From NCBI RefSeq assembly GCF_016863115.1, contig NZ_BOOG01000034.1:1-64000 (forward strand): DNA of 64,000 nucleotides, given 5' to 3'. Under the pieces are notes generated by a model, which saw only the letters and a list, made by a program, of their open reading frames with translations, did no database searches and was not told the origin of the DNA. This DNA is from Sphaerimonospora thailandensis (GTDB taxonomy: Bacteria > Actinomycetota > Actinomycetes > Streptosporangiales > Streptosporangiaceae). This document shows positions 34,128 through 42,207 of this stretch, in pieces; within the stretch, counting starts at the first letter, position 1; each line of letters opens with the position of its first letter. The position numbers were made by a program, and so were the translations under genes.

Positions 34128-34274
34128 TCACCCACAACCGCGACCTCGCCGCTCCACTCGGGTGAGCGCCGACACGGTCGCACGCCCGATGCCCCGGCTC
34201 GCCCCGATCACCATTGCGAGCGGTTTATCCCGCTTTATGGCCGCTTTCGCGGGCCCATCGTCCAGGGCTCCCAT
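34128..34274 (-). pseudogene. N-terminal fragment of an SDR gene
   Basis: 48 codons ending at a stop at 34128 include KPLAMVIGASRGIGRATVSALTR, the first beta-alpha unit of an SDR with the full GxxxGIG motif. Nothing of the remaining 200 or so residues follows; the frame runs into the terminator of the DksA-like gene. It looks like the 5' end of a deleted dehydrogenase gene. The rest of the 312-base gap up to hsaC is its upstream region and an AT-richer promoter stretch. Confidence 0.5.
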
Positions 34275-34383
34275 GTAGGGAAAAGCGCGAATTCTCACTG
34301 AGCGGGAAGCGCGGTACGACCCTCTCGCCTGTCTGCCACTTTTGAAGCAAAACCGCGACCTCAACGGGCAGATTGGTGGACAA

Positions 34384-35298
34384 GTGACGCAGATCCGGGG
34401 ACTTGGATATCTCAAGGTCCAGACGCGTGACATCGGACGATGGCGTGATCTCGTGATCGACGGGCTCGGCTTCGCCGAGGGGTCCGGGCCGGACCCGGCG
34501 GGCCTGTACCTGCGCATGGACGAGCGCCGAGCGCGGCTGGCATTGCTGCCCGGGGACTGCGACCGGGTGCTCGCCGTCGGCTGGGAGGTTCGCGACCAGT
34601 TCGCGCTGGCCGCGGTCGGCCGCGCCGTGGAGGCGTCCGGCACGCCGGTGAAGGTGCTCTCCGACGAGGAGGCCGCCGAGCGGGACGCCGAGCAGGTGAT
34701 CACGTTCACCGATCCGGCGGGCATCCCCGTGGAGGTCTACTTCGGTCCCGTGCTCGACCACAGCCCGGTCATCACCGGGAGGGGCCAGCGGTTCGTGACC
34801 GGTGCGCAGGGGATGGGCCACGTCGTGATCCCCACCACCGCGATGGAGGAGACCGTCTCCTTCTACACCGAGGTGCTCGGTTTCCTGCCGCGCGGCGCCA
34901 TCAAGATGGGCGGCGGCAGGCCGCCGTACCGGCGGGTGCGCTTCTTGGGAGTCAACCAGCGCCACCACAGCCTCGCCATCTGCCCGGCCGGCTACGCCGG
35001 GGACCCGGGCCTGGTGCACCTGATGGTCGAGGTCGACACCCTCGACGCGGTCGGCATGGCGCTCGACCGGGTGCGGGAGCTCGGCTTCTCCATCTCCTCC
35101 ACCCTGGGCCGGCACACCAACGACAAGATGGTCTCCTTCTACGTCCGCGCCCCCGGTGGCTGGGACATCGAGTACGGCACCGAGGGCATGCTCGTCGACG
35201 AGACGCACTACACGGCCGAGGAGATCACCGCGGACAGCTACTGGGGCCACGACTGGTCCGGGTCCGAGCCGCTGGCCACGTTCGTTCCGAAGGCATGA
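34384..35298 (+). CDS. hsaC: 3,4-DHSA extradiol dioxygenase (HsaC)
   Basis: A type I extradiol dioxygenase of 304 residues that cleaves the steroid-derived catechol. Two vicinal-oxygen-chelate halves: LGYLKVQTRDIGRWRDL at the N-terminus and VTGAQGMGHVVIPTTAMEE at the start of the catalytic half. The iron ligands are the His in GMGHVV, the His in GLVHLMVEV and the Glu in WDIEYGTEG; STLGRHTNDKMVSFY and WGHDW are typical HsaC/BphC landmarks. GTG start at 34384 after GGTGGAC. The next gene starts within 15 bases of its end. Confidence 0.93.
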   Translation: MTQIRGLGYLKVQTRDIGRWRDLVIDGLGFAEGSGPDPAGLYLRMDERRARLALLPGDCDRVLAVGWEVRDQFALAAVGRAVEASGTPVKVLSDEEAAERDAEQVITFTDPAGIPVEVYFGPVLDHSPVITGRGQRFVTGAQGMGHVVIPTTAMEETVSFYTEVLGFLPRGAIKMGGGRPPYRRVRFLGVNQRHHSLAICPAGYAGDPGLVHLMVEVDTLDAVGMALDRVRELGFSISSTLGRHTNDKMVSFYVRAPGGWDIEYGTEGMLVDETHYTAEEITADSYWGHDWSGSEPLATFVPKA

Positions 35299-35309
35299 GG
35301 GGCGGGATC

Positions 35310-36782
35310 ATGCGGTCGGTGGAACCGGTGGCGGCGAGCACGGTCGCCGCTTTCGATCACGAATGCGATGTCCTGGTCGTCGGGTTCGGCTGCGCCGGAG
35401 CGGCGGCGGCCTTCGAGGCGGCGTCCGCGGGCGCACGGGTGCTGGTGCTGGAGCGCGCGGGCGGGCCGGGCGGCTCGTCGGCGATGTCGGGAGGCGAGCT
35501 CTACCTCGGCGGCGGCACCGCGGTGCAGAAGGCCTGCGGCTTCGACGACACGCCCGACGACATGTTCACCTATCTGAAGGCGGCACTGGGCCCGCACGCC
35601 GACGAGGAGAAACTGCGCCTCTACTGCGACGGCAGCGTCGAGCATTTCGAGTGGTTCCGCGACCGCGGTCTCACGTTCAACGAGAGCATGTACGACGCGC
35701 CGAGCTGGATGCCGCCCACGCAGGACGGCCTGATGTGGCTGGGTGAGAACGCCTGGCCGTACGACACGGTCGCCCGGCCGGCCCCGCGCGGTCACCGGCC
35801 CGCCACCGAAAGCTTCGGCGGCTGGATGATCATGGACAAGCTGGTCGCGGCCGCCAAGGCCGCCGGCGCGGCCTGCCACACCGACACCCGCGCCGCCAAT
35901 CTGGTGGTCGACGACGCCGGCCGGGTGGTGGGGGTCGTGGCCCGGCAGTACGGCGAGACGGTGACCTACCGGGCACACCGCGGGGTGATCCTCACCACCG
36001 GCGGGTTCGTGGACAACGAGGAGATGCTCGCCCAGCACGCTCCGGCGCTGCTCGGCCACGGCAAGGTCAGCGACGGACTCGACGACGGCGACGGCATCCA
36101 GATGGCGGCCGCGATCGGGGCCGCGACCCGGCGGATGGCGGTCGTGCAGATCGCGATGTCGGCCCTGCCCGCGATGCTGGTGCGCGGCATGCTCGTCAAC
36201 GCCCTCGGGCAGCGGTTCATCAACGAGGACGTCTATCCCGGCCTGTTCAGCGTCGCCGCGCTGCAGCACCAGCCGGGGCCGTACTGGGCGATCGTCGACG
36301 AGGAGGGGTACGAGGACATCCCCGCGCGGGACCTGTGGGGGGTGCGTCCCACGTTCGTCGCCGAGACGCTCGCGGAGCTGGAGCAGGAGCTCGGCATGCC
36401 GGCCGGCGCCCTCGAAACGACGGTCGTCACCTACAACCGTCACGCGGAGCGGGGCGAGGACCCCTACTTCCACAAGGCCGCGAAGTGGCTCAGGCCGCTC
36501 AGGGCGCCGTTCGCGGCGGTCGACCCGCGCCTGGGGTTCAACCCCGGCGACCGGGAGAGCGCCGGTGCCGGGAGCGGCGCCTCCGGCTTCACCCTCGGTG
36601 GTCTGCACACCACCGTCGACGGGGTCGTGCTGAACAACTCGGGGCAGCCGATCCCGGGTCTGTACGCCGCGGGCCGGGCCGCCTCCGGCATCCACGGCGA
36701 GGGCTACATCAGCGGGACCTCGCTCGGCGACGGCACGTTCTTCGGCCGCCGAGCCGGCCTGGCAGCGGCCGCCGACGCGTGA
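35310..36782 (+). CDS. FAD-dependent 3-ketosteroid dehydrogenase, Delta4(5alpha) type
   Basis: A 490-residue flavoprotein of the fumarate reductase/KstD superfamily. CDVLVVGFGCAGAAAAFEAASAG and GPGGSSAMSGGELYLGGGTA form the FAD site, LTTGGFVDNEEM the middle, and the C-terminus reads GIHGEGYISGTSLGDGTFFGRRAG. That C-terminal pattern is closer to Delta4(5alpha)-ketosteroid dehydrogenases than to Delta1 KstD. It would oxidise 5alpha-saturated steroids before ring opening. The ATG at 35310 follows GAGGGGCGGG; an ATG at 35295 overlaps the hsaC stop. Confidence 0.78.
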   Translation: MRSVEPVAASTVAAFDHECDVLVVGFGCAGAAAAFEAASAGARVLVLERAGGPGGSSAMSGGELYLGGGTAVQKACGFDDTPDDMFTYLKAALGPHADEEKLRLYCDGSVEHFEWFRDRGLTFNESMYDAPSWMPPTQDGLMWLGENAWPYDTVARPAPRGHRPATESFGGWMIMDKLVAAAKAAGAACHTDTRAANLVVDDAGRVVGVVARQYGETVTYRAHRGVILTTGGFVDNEEMLAQHAPALLGHGKVSDGLDDGDGIQMAAAIGAATRRMAVVQIAMSALPAMLVRGMLVNALGQRFINEDVYPGLFSVAALQHQPGPYWAIVDEEGYEDIPARDLWGVRPTFVAETLAELEQELGMPAGALETTVVTYNRHAERGEDPYFHKAAKWLRPLRAPFAAVDPRLGFNPGDRESAGAGSGASGFTLGGLHTTVDGVVLNNSGQPIPGLYAAGRAASGIHGEGYISGTSLGDGTFFGRRAGLAAAADA

Positions 36783-37044
36783 ACCGTCCGTCGTGCGTGC
36801 CCTGCTCCACCATCCGGCCGCCCCTCATCACGATGATGGGGGACGGCCGGTCACAGGCCGTGACATGGCTGAGGAGGTTTTCGCCGAGGAGTTGCCCTGG
36901 CTCAAGTGGCTACCCGCCGAGGCCAGGTCCGAATGTGTGACGGAACTGCTCGACCACCTGCTCGCCGGGGCTGAGACCGGGCTGCTGGTTCCGTTCGCCC
37001 GTGTCCTGCGCGAATGGATGTCGACCGCCGAGATCTACCGGAAT

Positions 37045-37329
37045 GCGGGCCAGTGCTCCGGCGTTCACGCCGGGGGTGAAGGCCCGCGCGGGAGTGCCCT
37101 CTGGGGCGCGAGCGTGCCTGAACGGTAAACAGCTTGAGGCAGCCCAACCACGTACGGTAGGTTTTCCGTGCTCGGCGATAATAACCAAACCACCGAGCGT
37201 GCTCGGAACGCCGCAGGAACTGCGGTGTCAGCGCGTGGAGCCTTCGCCGTTAGGGGGGCTGTGAAGCGCGAACCCCCGCACCTCGGTGACGGGAAGAATC
37301 TTCAGCATTCATGCTGGAGAGGAGTTCAA
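37045..37329 (+). mobile_element. 285-bp tnpB-less IS200/IS605-type element
   Basis: The insert has a hairpin near each end, as single-strand transposons of this family do. The left one is CCGGCG-TTCA-CGCCGG (37058-37073). The right one, TCTTCAGCAT-TC-ATGCTGGAGA (37299-37320), is followed by GGAGTTCAA. The stretch from about 37215 (GTGGAGCCTTCGCCGTTAGG) to the right end resembles the 3' end of actinomycete tnpB genes and their overlapping guide (omega) RNA. No transposase is left, and there are no terminal inverted repeats or clear target duplication, which fits the family. Insertion is directly after GGAAT in the antitoxin gene. Confidence 0.6.
37215..37329 (+). ncRNA. Candidate omega-RNA (TnpB guide RNA) scaffold remnant
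   Basis: The right-end segment of the insert would form the scaffold, with the 3' hairpin at 37299-37320. The guide would be read from the flank beginning TCAGATCCTGAGCTCG. This is inferred from layout only; transcription and any trans-acting TnpB are unknown. Confidence 0.3.
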
Positions 37330-37449
37330 TCAGATCCTGAGCTCGCTCGCCGGCTGAGAGGGCCGTTCGACACCACCCATGCCGTGGACGCGCCCAGGCC
37401 GGGCGTCGATGAGTGACAGGCTGGGCCGCGCTGTTGTCGCAGGTGCCCG

Positions 37450-37560
37450 AGAACCGGAGGCGGTCGGATCTGGTATGCGATCGATGATGATCAGCGCATT
37501 GTCTGGATCACGCAGGCGGGGACCGGCCACCCTGGGCAGACCGACAAACGCAGGCGCTGA
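37450..37560 (+). pseudogene. RelE/ParE toxin C-terminal remnant
   Basis: One frame reads GGGRIWYAIDDDQRIVWITQ and then AGTGHPGQTDKRRR before a stop at 37558-37560. IWYAIDDDQRIVW is the typical last strand pair of RelE-like toxins. The frame has no start: a TGA in the same frame lies at 37414, and the N-terminal two thirds are missing. The toxin is therefore dead. The 108 bases after it up to 37668 hold nothing recognisable. Confidence 0.5.
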
Positions 37561-37668
37561 TTGACGTCGTTCTTCCAGGCATGCGGTTGACGGGGTGGGG
37601 GAATCCGCGAGTGGCGGGGGTGCGGGAACTGGTCGCCGCGATCGGCCGCCACTCGCGGGCCTGAGGAT

Positions 37669-38466
37669 TTACTTCGCCGCCGGAGGAAGCATGCGCTTCA
37701 TGGCTTCGTGGGCGCCGCGGACCAGTTCGGCGCGGGGGAAGCCGCTGCGCTTCTCGGCGGTCCTCTGGTTGCCGCCGGCGACCCAGACCGGGCCGTCGGC
37801 CAGATGCGCCAGACCCTCGCGGGCGACGTCGTCCGGCTCTGCGACGTTGAGGCCCGGGAGGTCCATCCGCAGCCCGGCCCGCTCCATCGCCGGGGTGCGG
37901 GTGACGCCCAGGACCAGCTCCAGCACGTGCACACCGTGCTCGCCGAGCTCCAGCCACAGGCCCTCGGTGAAGACCCGGATGAACGCCTTGGCCGCCGAAT
38001 AGACGGTGATCTGCGGCTGGCCCAGGTAACCGGACAGCGAGCCGACCAGCATGATCCCGCCACGCCGGCGCTCCTTCATCAGCGCGCCGAAGTGGTGGGT
38101 CAGGGCGAGCTGGGCCGTGATGTTGAGGTCGATCACGCCCCGCACCCGGTCCAGGTCGCCGGTGACGAACTCGTGGCCGTAGGTGTTCGCCCCCGCATTG
38201 AAGATCATCAGGCCGACTTCGAGATCGTCGGTCGTCGACCGGACGGCCTTCAGCGCACCGGGGTCGATCAGATCCAGCTCCAAGGTGCGCACCTCGACGC
38301 CCTTCGCCCGGACCCGCTCGGCGGTCTCCGCCAGCGGTCCGGGTTTGCGGGCGATGAGCACGAGGTTGATCCCGGCGTCGGCGAGCTGTTCGGCGAACGA
38401 CGCGCCCACACCTTCGGAACCGCCGGCGATCACGGCCCAGGGGCCGTACACATCCTTGTCGATCAT
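37669..38466 (-). CDS. Short-chain dehydrogenase/reductase in the kshA operon
   Basis: A 265-residue SDR with AVIAGGSEGVGASFAEQLADAG (nucleotide motif), FNAGAN, the catalytic Ser in MLVGSLSGYLG, and YSAAKAFIRVF (YxxxK). The C-terminus is LVRGAHEAMKRMLPPAAK. The ATG overlaps the stop of the small cysteine protein (ATGA), placing it third in an operon behind kshA. A hydroxysteroid or CoA-ester substrate is likely but not readable. Confidence 0.88.
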   Translation of the reverse strand: MIDKDVYGPWAVIAGGSEGVGASFAEQLADAGINLVLIARKPGPLAETAERVRAKGVEVRTLELDLIDPGALKAVRSTTDDLEVGLMIFNAGANTYGHEFVTGDLDRVRGVIDLNITAQLALTHHFGALMKERRRGGIMLVGSLSGYLGQPQITVYSAAKAFIRVFTEGLWLELGEHGVHVLELVLGVTRTPAMERAGLRMDLPGLNVAEPDDVAREGLAHLADGPVWVAGGNQRTAEKRSGFPRAELVRGAHEAMKRMLPPAAK

Positions 38467-38753
38467 TGGCTCTCTTCGTGTTCGTATAGATCATCCGGCA
38501 CGGTGACGACGCCGTCGAGGGCCGCCTGCGCGATCGTCTCGCTCAGTGCCGTGCAGCCCAGGAAGACGTCGCCGCAGGCGCCGCCGCCGGTGGCGCGCCG
38601 CTCCAGGCAGGCGTTCGTCGCATCCTCGTCCCACTGGATGCTGGTCTGCTGCCAGCTCGCCTTGCGCACCTGCACGGCGGCGCCGCACTGGCGGCACGCC
38701 AACGATTGCATCGGCGCGCCGTCCAGCAGGCGGTTGTCCGTACGGATCGTCAT
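38463..38753 (-). CDS. Small cysteine-rich protein linked to KshA
   Basis: 96 residues beginning MTIRTDNRLLDGAPMQSLACRQCGAAVQVRKASWQQTS. CRQC, then C in NACLERR, GACGD and LGCTAL, give several potential metal ligands. It overlaps kshA (stop at 38750) and the SDR (start at 38466) by 4 nt each. Small proteins of this type sit behind kshA in other actinomycetes and may be ferredoxin-like or zinc-binding accessories; their function is not known to me. Confidence 0.7.
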   Translation of the reverse strand: MTIRTDNRLLDGAPMQSLACRQCGAAVQVRKASWQQTSIQWDEDATNACLERRATGGGACGDVFLGCTALSETIAQAALDGVVTVPDDLYEHEESQ

Positions 38754-39901
38754 GCGGGCTGGCCTTCCGCGGCGCGGCGGGCGAGGTTCTGCTCGACCTC
38801 CTTCTTCCACGCCTCGATCGGCCGGGAGGTGTCGAGCTCGAACTCGAAGCGCTCCACCATCTCCGGCGTGACGTCGGCGACGTCGACGTAGAACTGCTCG
38901 TACCAGCGGCGGAGCTGGTAGACCGGGCCGTCCTCCTCGCACAGCAGGGGGTTGTCGATCCGGGTCTTGTTCCTCCAGATCTCGACGTCCTGGTTGAAGC
39001 CGCTGAGGATGTACTTGCTCATGGTCCGGGCCATCTCGTCGGCCGCCTCACCCGGGAACTTCTCGCTCCGCTCCACGATGATGCCGGAGTGCAGCACGAA
39101 CGAGTTCGCGTCGATCGGGTAGTGGCAGTTGAGCAGGACCGCCTGGACGTCCATGCCCTCGTAGTGGTAGGTCAAGTCGTCGATCATGAAGGACGGGCCG
39201 TAGTACGACGCCACCGAGGTGTTGCCCAGCATCTTCAGCGCGCCGTCCTTGGCGTGCTGCGTCATGTCCGCGCGGGCGGTGCCGTTCATGTACTGCGTGG
39301 CCACGTGCCCCTCGAAGACGTTCTTGAAGAACGTCGGGAACGAGTTGTGGACGTAGAAGAAGTGCGCCATGTCGACGACGTTGTCGATGACCTCACGGCA
39401 GTTGGTGTGGACGACGGTCTCGTTCCAGACCCAGTCGGTCCAGCCGTCGCTGGTCGCGCCCTCGATGCGGGGGATCGTCACCTCGGCCGGCGGCGGGTTG
39501 CCCTCGGGGTCGTTCCAGAGGAACAGCATGCCGTCCTGGTCCAGCGTCGGCCAGGCGGCGGTGCGGGCACGCCGCGGGACCCGCCGGGAGTAGGGGATCT
39601 CCGTGCAGCGGCCGTCGCCGCCCCAGCGCCAGTCGTGGAACGGGCAGGCGATCTCGTTGCCCTTGATCGTGCCCTGGGAAAGGTCCCCGCCCATGTGCCT
39701 GCAGTAGGCGTCGAGCACGTTCAGCTTGCCGTCGCCGCTCTGGAAGACGACGAGCTTCTGGCCGAAGGCGCGGACGGTGTGCGGCTTGCCGTCCTTGAAC
39801 TTCTCGGACAGGCCGAGGCAGTGCCACCCGCGGGCGAATCGCGTCGGGACCGCTTCCGCTTCGATCGTACGGACCTCGTCGTTGTCCACCTCGACAGTCA
39901 C
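38750..39901 (-). CDS. kshA: 3-ketosteroid 9alpha-hydroxylase oxygenase (KshA)
   Basis: A Rieske non-heme iron oxygenase of about 383 residues that hydroxylates C9 and, with KstD, opens ring B. Rieske ligands: CRHMGG and CPFHDWRWGG. Mononuclear iron: the Asp and two His of NVVDMAHFFYVHNSFPTFFKNVFEGH. RIDNPLLCEEDGPVYQLRRWYEQFYVDVADVTPEMVERFE is nearly diagnostic of KshA. The GTG at 39901 follows AAGGGATGGG; the frame stays open far upstream into the divergent gene region, which is excluded. It heads an operon with the cysteine protein and an SDR. Confidence 0.95.
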   Translation of the reverse strand: MTVEVDNDEVRTIEAEAVPTRFARGWHCLGLSEKFKDGKPHTVRAFGQKLVVFQSGDGKLNVLDAYCRHMGGDLSQGTIKGNEIACPFHDWRWGGDGRCTEIPYSRRVPRRARTAAWPTLDQDGMLFLWNDPEGNPPPAEVTIPRIEGATSDGWTDWVWNETVVHTNCREVIDNVVDMAHFFYVHNSFPTFFKNVFEGHVATQYMNGTARADMTQHAKDGALKMLGNTSVASYYGPSFMIDDLTYHYEGMDVQAVLLNCHYPIDANSFVLHSGIIVERSEKFPGEAADEMARTMSKYILSGFNQDVEIWRNKTRIDNPLLCEEDGPVYQLRRWYEQFYVDVADVTPEMVERFEFELDTSRPIEAWKKEVEQNLARRAAEGQPA

Positions 39902-40076
39902 GTTGACCCATCCCTTCAGGAGGTCGGTTCTCTCAACGTGCAAAAGTAGGTCCGTGCGCTCACCCCCCGCGAAGGTAATCCCATTGGGCGGGATGGTCCG
40001 GACATGCGGATATCGGCGCGACGCACCATCATGGACGTCATCTGTCCGGACGAGCGCGACACGGAGAAACCCCACC

Positions 40077-41255
40077 ATGAGCAACGAGGCGAGCAACGAG
40101 GTCCTGGATTCGGTCCGTGCGCTGCTGCCGAAGATCGCCGAGCGGGCCGGGTCGACCGACGAGAACCGGCGGGTTCCGGCGGAGACGATTCAGGAGCTCG
40201 TCGCGGCGGGGTTCTTCCGGATGCTGCAGCCCAAGAGGTACGGCGGAGCCGAGAACGAGCCGGTGGCGTTCTTCGCGGCGGTCCGCGACATCTCGGGCGC
40301 GTGCGGCTCCACCGGCTGGGTGGCCTCGGTGCTCGGCGTGCACCCCTGGCACGTCGGCCTGTTCGCCGAGGCGGCGCAGGACGAGGTCTGGCGGGAGAAC
40401 CCCGACGCGCTGATCTCCTCGTCGTACTCTCCGGTCGGGCGGCTAACCCCGGTGGAGGGCGGATTCGAGCTGTCGGGCCGGTGGAGGTTCTCCTCCGGCT
40501 GCGAGCACGCGTCGTGGGCCCTGCTGGGCGCACTGATCGTCGGTGCGCAGGGCAAGCCGGTGGACTTCATCACCGTGCTGGTCCCCCGCCGCGACTACCG
40601 GATCGAGGACGTCTGGGACGTCATCGGGCTGCGCGGCACGGCCAGCAACGACATCGTCGTCGACCGGGCGTTCGTCCCCCAGCACCGCACGATGCGCAAC
40701 TACGAGCAGGCGCAGTTGCGCGGCCCCGGCCAGAAGGTGAACACCGGGCCCCTCTACCGCATGCCGTTCGGCACGGTGTTCACGAGCGCGATCACCGCGC
40801 CCGTGATCGGCGCGGTGGCCGGGTGCTACCGGTCCTATATCAGCGCGATGCGCGACAGGGTCCGGCTCAGCCTCGGCGGCGGCCGGTTCGCCGAGGACCA
40901 GTTCGCCCAGGTGGCGGTGGCGCGGGCCGCTTCGGAGATCGACGCGGCGATGCTGCAGATGGACCGCAACGTGCGTGAGATCTATGAATGCGCGGTCAGG
41001 GGCGAGCAGATTCCGATGGAGCTGCGGCTGCGCGCCCGCAGGGACCAGGTCCGCGGCACCGAGCGGGCGCTGGAGGCGATCGACATCCTGTTCAAGACGG
41101 CCGGCGGCAACTCGCTCGGGCGCGGCAATCCGATCGAGCGGGCCTGGCGCGACGCCCACGCCGGCAGCGTCCATGTGGCCAACGACGTCGAACGGGCCCT
41201 GGCCATGTACGGCAAGGGCGCGTTCGGTCTCAAGGTCGAGGACAACCTGGTCTGA
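40077..41255 (+). CDS. hsaA: 3-HSA 4-hydroxylase oxygenase (HsaA)
   Basis: A flavin-dependent monooxygenase of 392 residues that converts 3-HSA to 3,4-DHSA. ACGSTGWVASVLGVHPWHVGLF, GRWRFSSGCEHASWALLGALIV and VPRRDYRIEDVWDVIGLRGTASNDIVVDRAFVPQHR match HsaA closely, and the C-terminus keeps ELRLRARRDQVRGTERALEAID and RAWRDAHAGSVHVAND. It is divergent from kshA across a 175-bp gap. This is the better HsaA of the two in the window. Confidence 0.92.
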   Translation: MSNEASNEVLDSVRALLPKIAERAGSTDENRRVPAETIQELVAAGFFRMLQPKRYGGAENEPVAFFAAVRDISGACGSTGWVASVLGVHPWHVGLFAEAAQDEVWRENPDALISSSYSPVGRLTPVEGGFELSGRWRFSSGCEHASWALLGALIVGAQGKPVDFITVLVPRRDYRIEDVWDVIGLRGTASNDIVVDRAFVPQHRTMRNYEQAQLRGPGQKVNTGPLYRMPFGTVFTSAITAPVIGAVAGCYRSYISAMRDRVRLSLGGGRFAEDQFAQVAVARAASEIDAAMLQMDRNVREIYECAVRGEQIPMELRLRARRDQVRGTERALEAIDILFKTAGGNSLGRGNPIERAWRDAHAGSVHVANDVERALAMYGKGAFGLKVEDNLV

Positions 41256-41435
41256 CGATCACGGTGATCGGCAGGTGGTGACCGTGGCGGCCGGGAGGGC
41301 GGCCACGGTCGGCGCGAGGGCGGTACGTAGGAATTTATCGGGGAATGTCATGACTGACAGGTCTCGCCACCCGCCACATCGCGCGGCTCATCTGTCCCAT
41401 TCATCGGTATGATCGACGCGGCTGATCATGGCAAT

Positions 41436-41455
41436 GTGATGTGTATTGTCATCAC
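41436..41455. promoter_or_regulatory. Inverted repeat before the TetR gene
   Basis: GTGATG and CATCAC are perfect 6-nt arms around TGTATTGT. It lies 38 bp before the TetR start, where an autoregulatory operator is expected. It differs from the AGAAT-type sites at 44.8 kb. Confidence 0.55.
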
Positions 41456-41493
41456 GAAATCGGGCTGATCGAACAGCAGACCAGGGGGACGCC

Positions 41494-42102
41494 GTGCCGA
41501 GGATCGCGGAGGCCAGGCCGCCGGCCGAACCCAGTTCGCCGGAGCAGCGTGCCCGGCACGTGCGCATTCTTCGGGCCGCCTCGCACATGGCGGCGGAGCG
41601 GGGTCTCGAACGCGTCCAGATGCACGAGGTGGCCAAGGCCGCCGGTGTCGCGATCGGCACGCTGTATCGGTACTTCCCGTCGAAGACCCATCTGTTCACC
41701 GCGGTCATGGCCGAGCAGGTCGACCGGTTCAGCGAGAGCGCGCCGCGCCCGAGGCCCGGCACGAGCCCGGAGGACGCGGTCGGGGAGTTGCTGGTGAACG
41801 CCAGCAGGCAGTTGCTGCGCCGGCCCGCGCTGGCGACCGCGATGCTCCAGTCGGCGAACGCGGCCAACGCCGCGGCCGTCGCCGACGCCGGCCGGATCGA
41901 CAACACCTTCCGTGACGTGGTCCTGCGCACCCTCGGGATCGAGACCCCGACCGCGATGGACGTCACCCTGGTCCGGCTGCTCATGCAGTGCTGGTACGGC
42001 GTGCTGCAGATGAGCCTCAACGGGCGGATGGCCATCTCCGACATGGAGAGCGACGTCAGGCTCGCCTCCCGGCTCCTGCTGGCCCCGCGCTCGAACGCCT
42101 GA
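41494..42102 (+). CDS. TetR-family regulator, KstR-like
   Basis: 202 residues. The N-terminal HTH reads RILRAASHMAAERGLERVQMHEVAKAAGVAIGTLYRYFPSKTHLFTAVM, the version found in KstR-type repressors of cholesterol genes, and the C-terminal ligand domain has RRPALATAMLQSANAANAAA. The GTG at 41494 follows AGGGGGAC; the ATG at 41446 lies in the operator. KstR-type proteins bind 3-oxo-sterol CoA esters. Its position among hsa and ksh genes supports control of steroid catabolism. Confidence 0.85.
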   Translation: MPRIAEARPPAEPSSPEQRARHVRILRAASHMAAERGLERVQMHEVAKAAGVAIGTLYRYFPSKTHLFTAVMAEQVDRFSESAPRPRPGTSPEDAVGELLVNASRQLLRRPALATAMLQSANAANAAAVADAGRIDNTFRDVVLRTLGIETPTAMDVTLVRLLMQCWYGVLQMSLNGRMAISDMESDVRLASRLLLAPRSNA

Positions 42103-42147
42103 CAGCTCGAACATCTGACAGCTCGAACATCTGACAGCTCGAACATC
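42100..42147. repeat. 16-nt tandem repeat starting at a stop codon
   Basis: TGACAGCTCGAACATC is repeated three times exactly, beginning with the stop codon of the TetR gene and followed by TGAGAGC. The last codons before the stop (GCTCGAACGCC) look like the end of a further diverged unit. Confidence 0.92.
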
Positions 42148-42207
42148 TGAGAGCAGGGGCCGCGGCAGCCTCTGGAGATCTCCCCGCTTCGGTGCGACCC
42201 TGACAGG

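Larger units (their letters stand above)
36865..37416 (+). pseudogene. Antitoxin-like gene interrupted by a short insertion
   Basis: The 5' part encodes MAEEVFAEELPWLKWLPAEARSECV... up to TAEIYRN at 37044. After 285 bases the same family pattern resumes as SDPELARRLRGPFD and ends at 37416. Removing 37045-37329 restores one open frame of about 88 codons. A RelE-like toxin remnant follows at once, so this was probably the antitoxin of a type II pair. As it stands, reading continues into the insert and stops at 37128, giving a protein with a foreign tail. The family assignment is from memory of actinomycete TA loci. Confidence 0.6.

Noticed and set aside
37168-37416. 82-residue gene
   Set aside because: It spans the right half of the insertion and the tail of the antitoxin gene; its ends belong to two different things.
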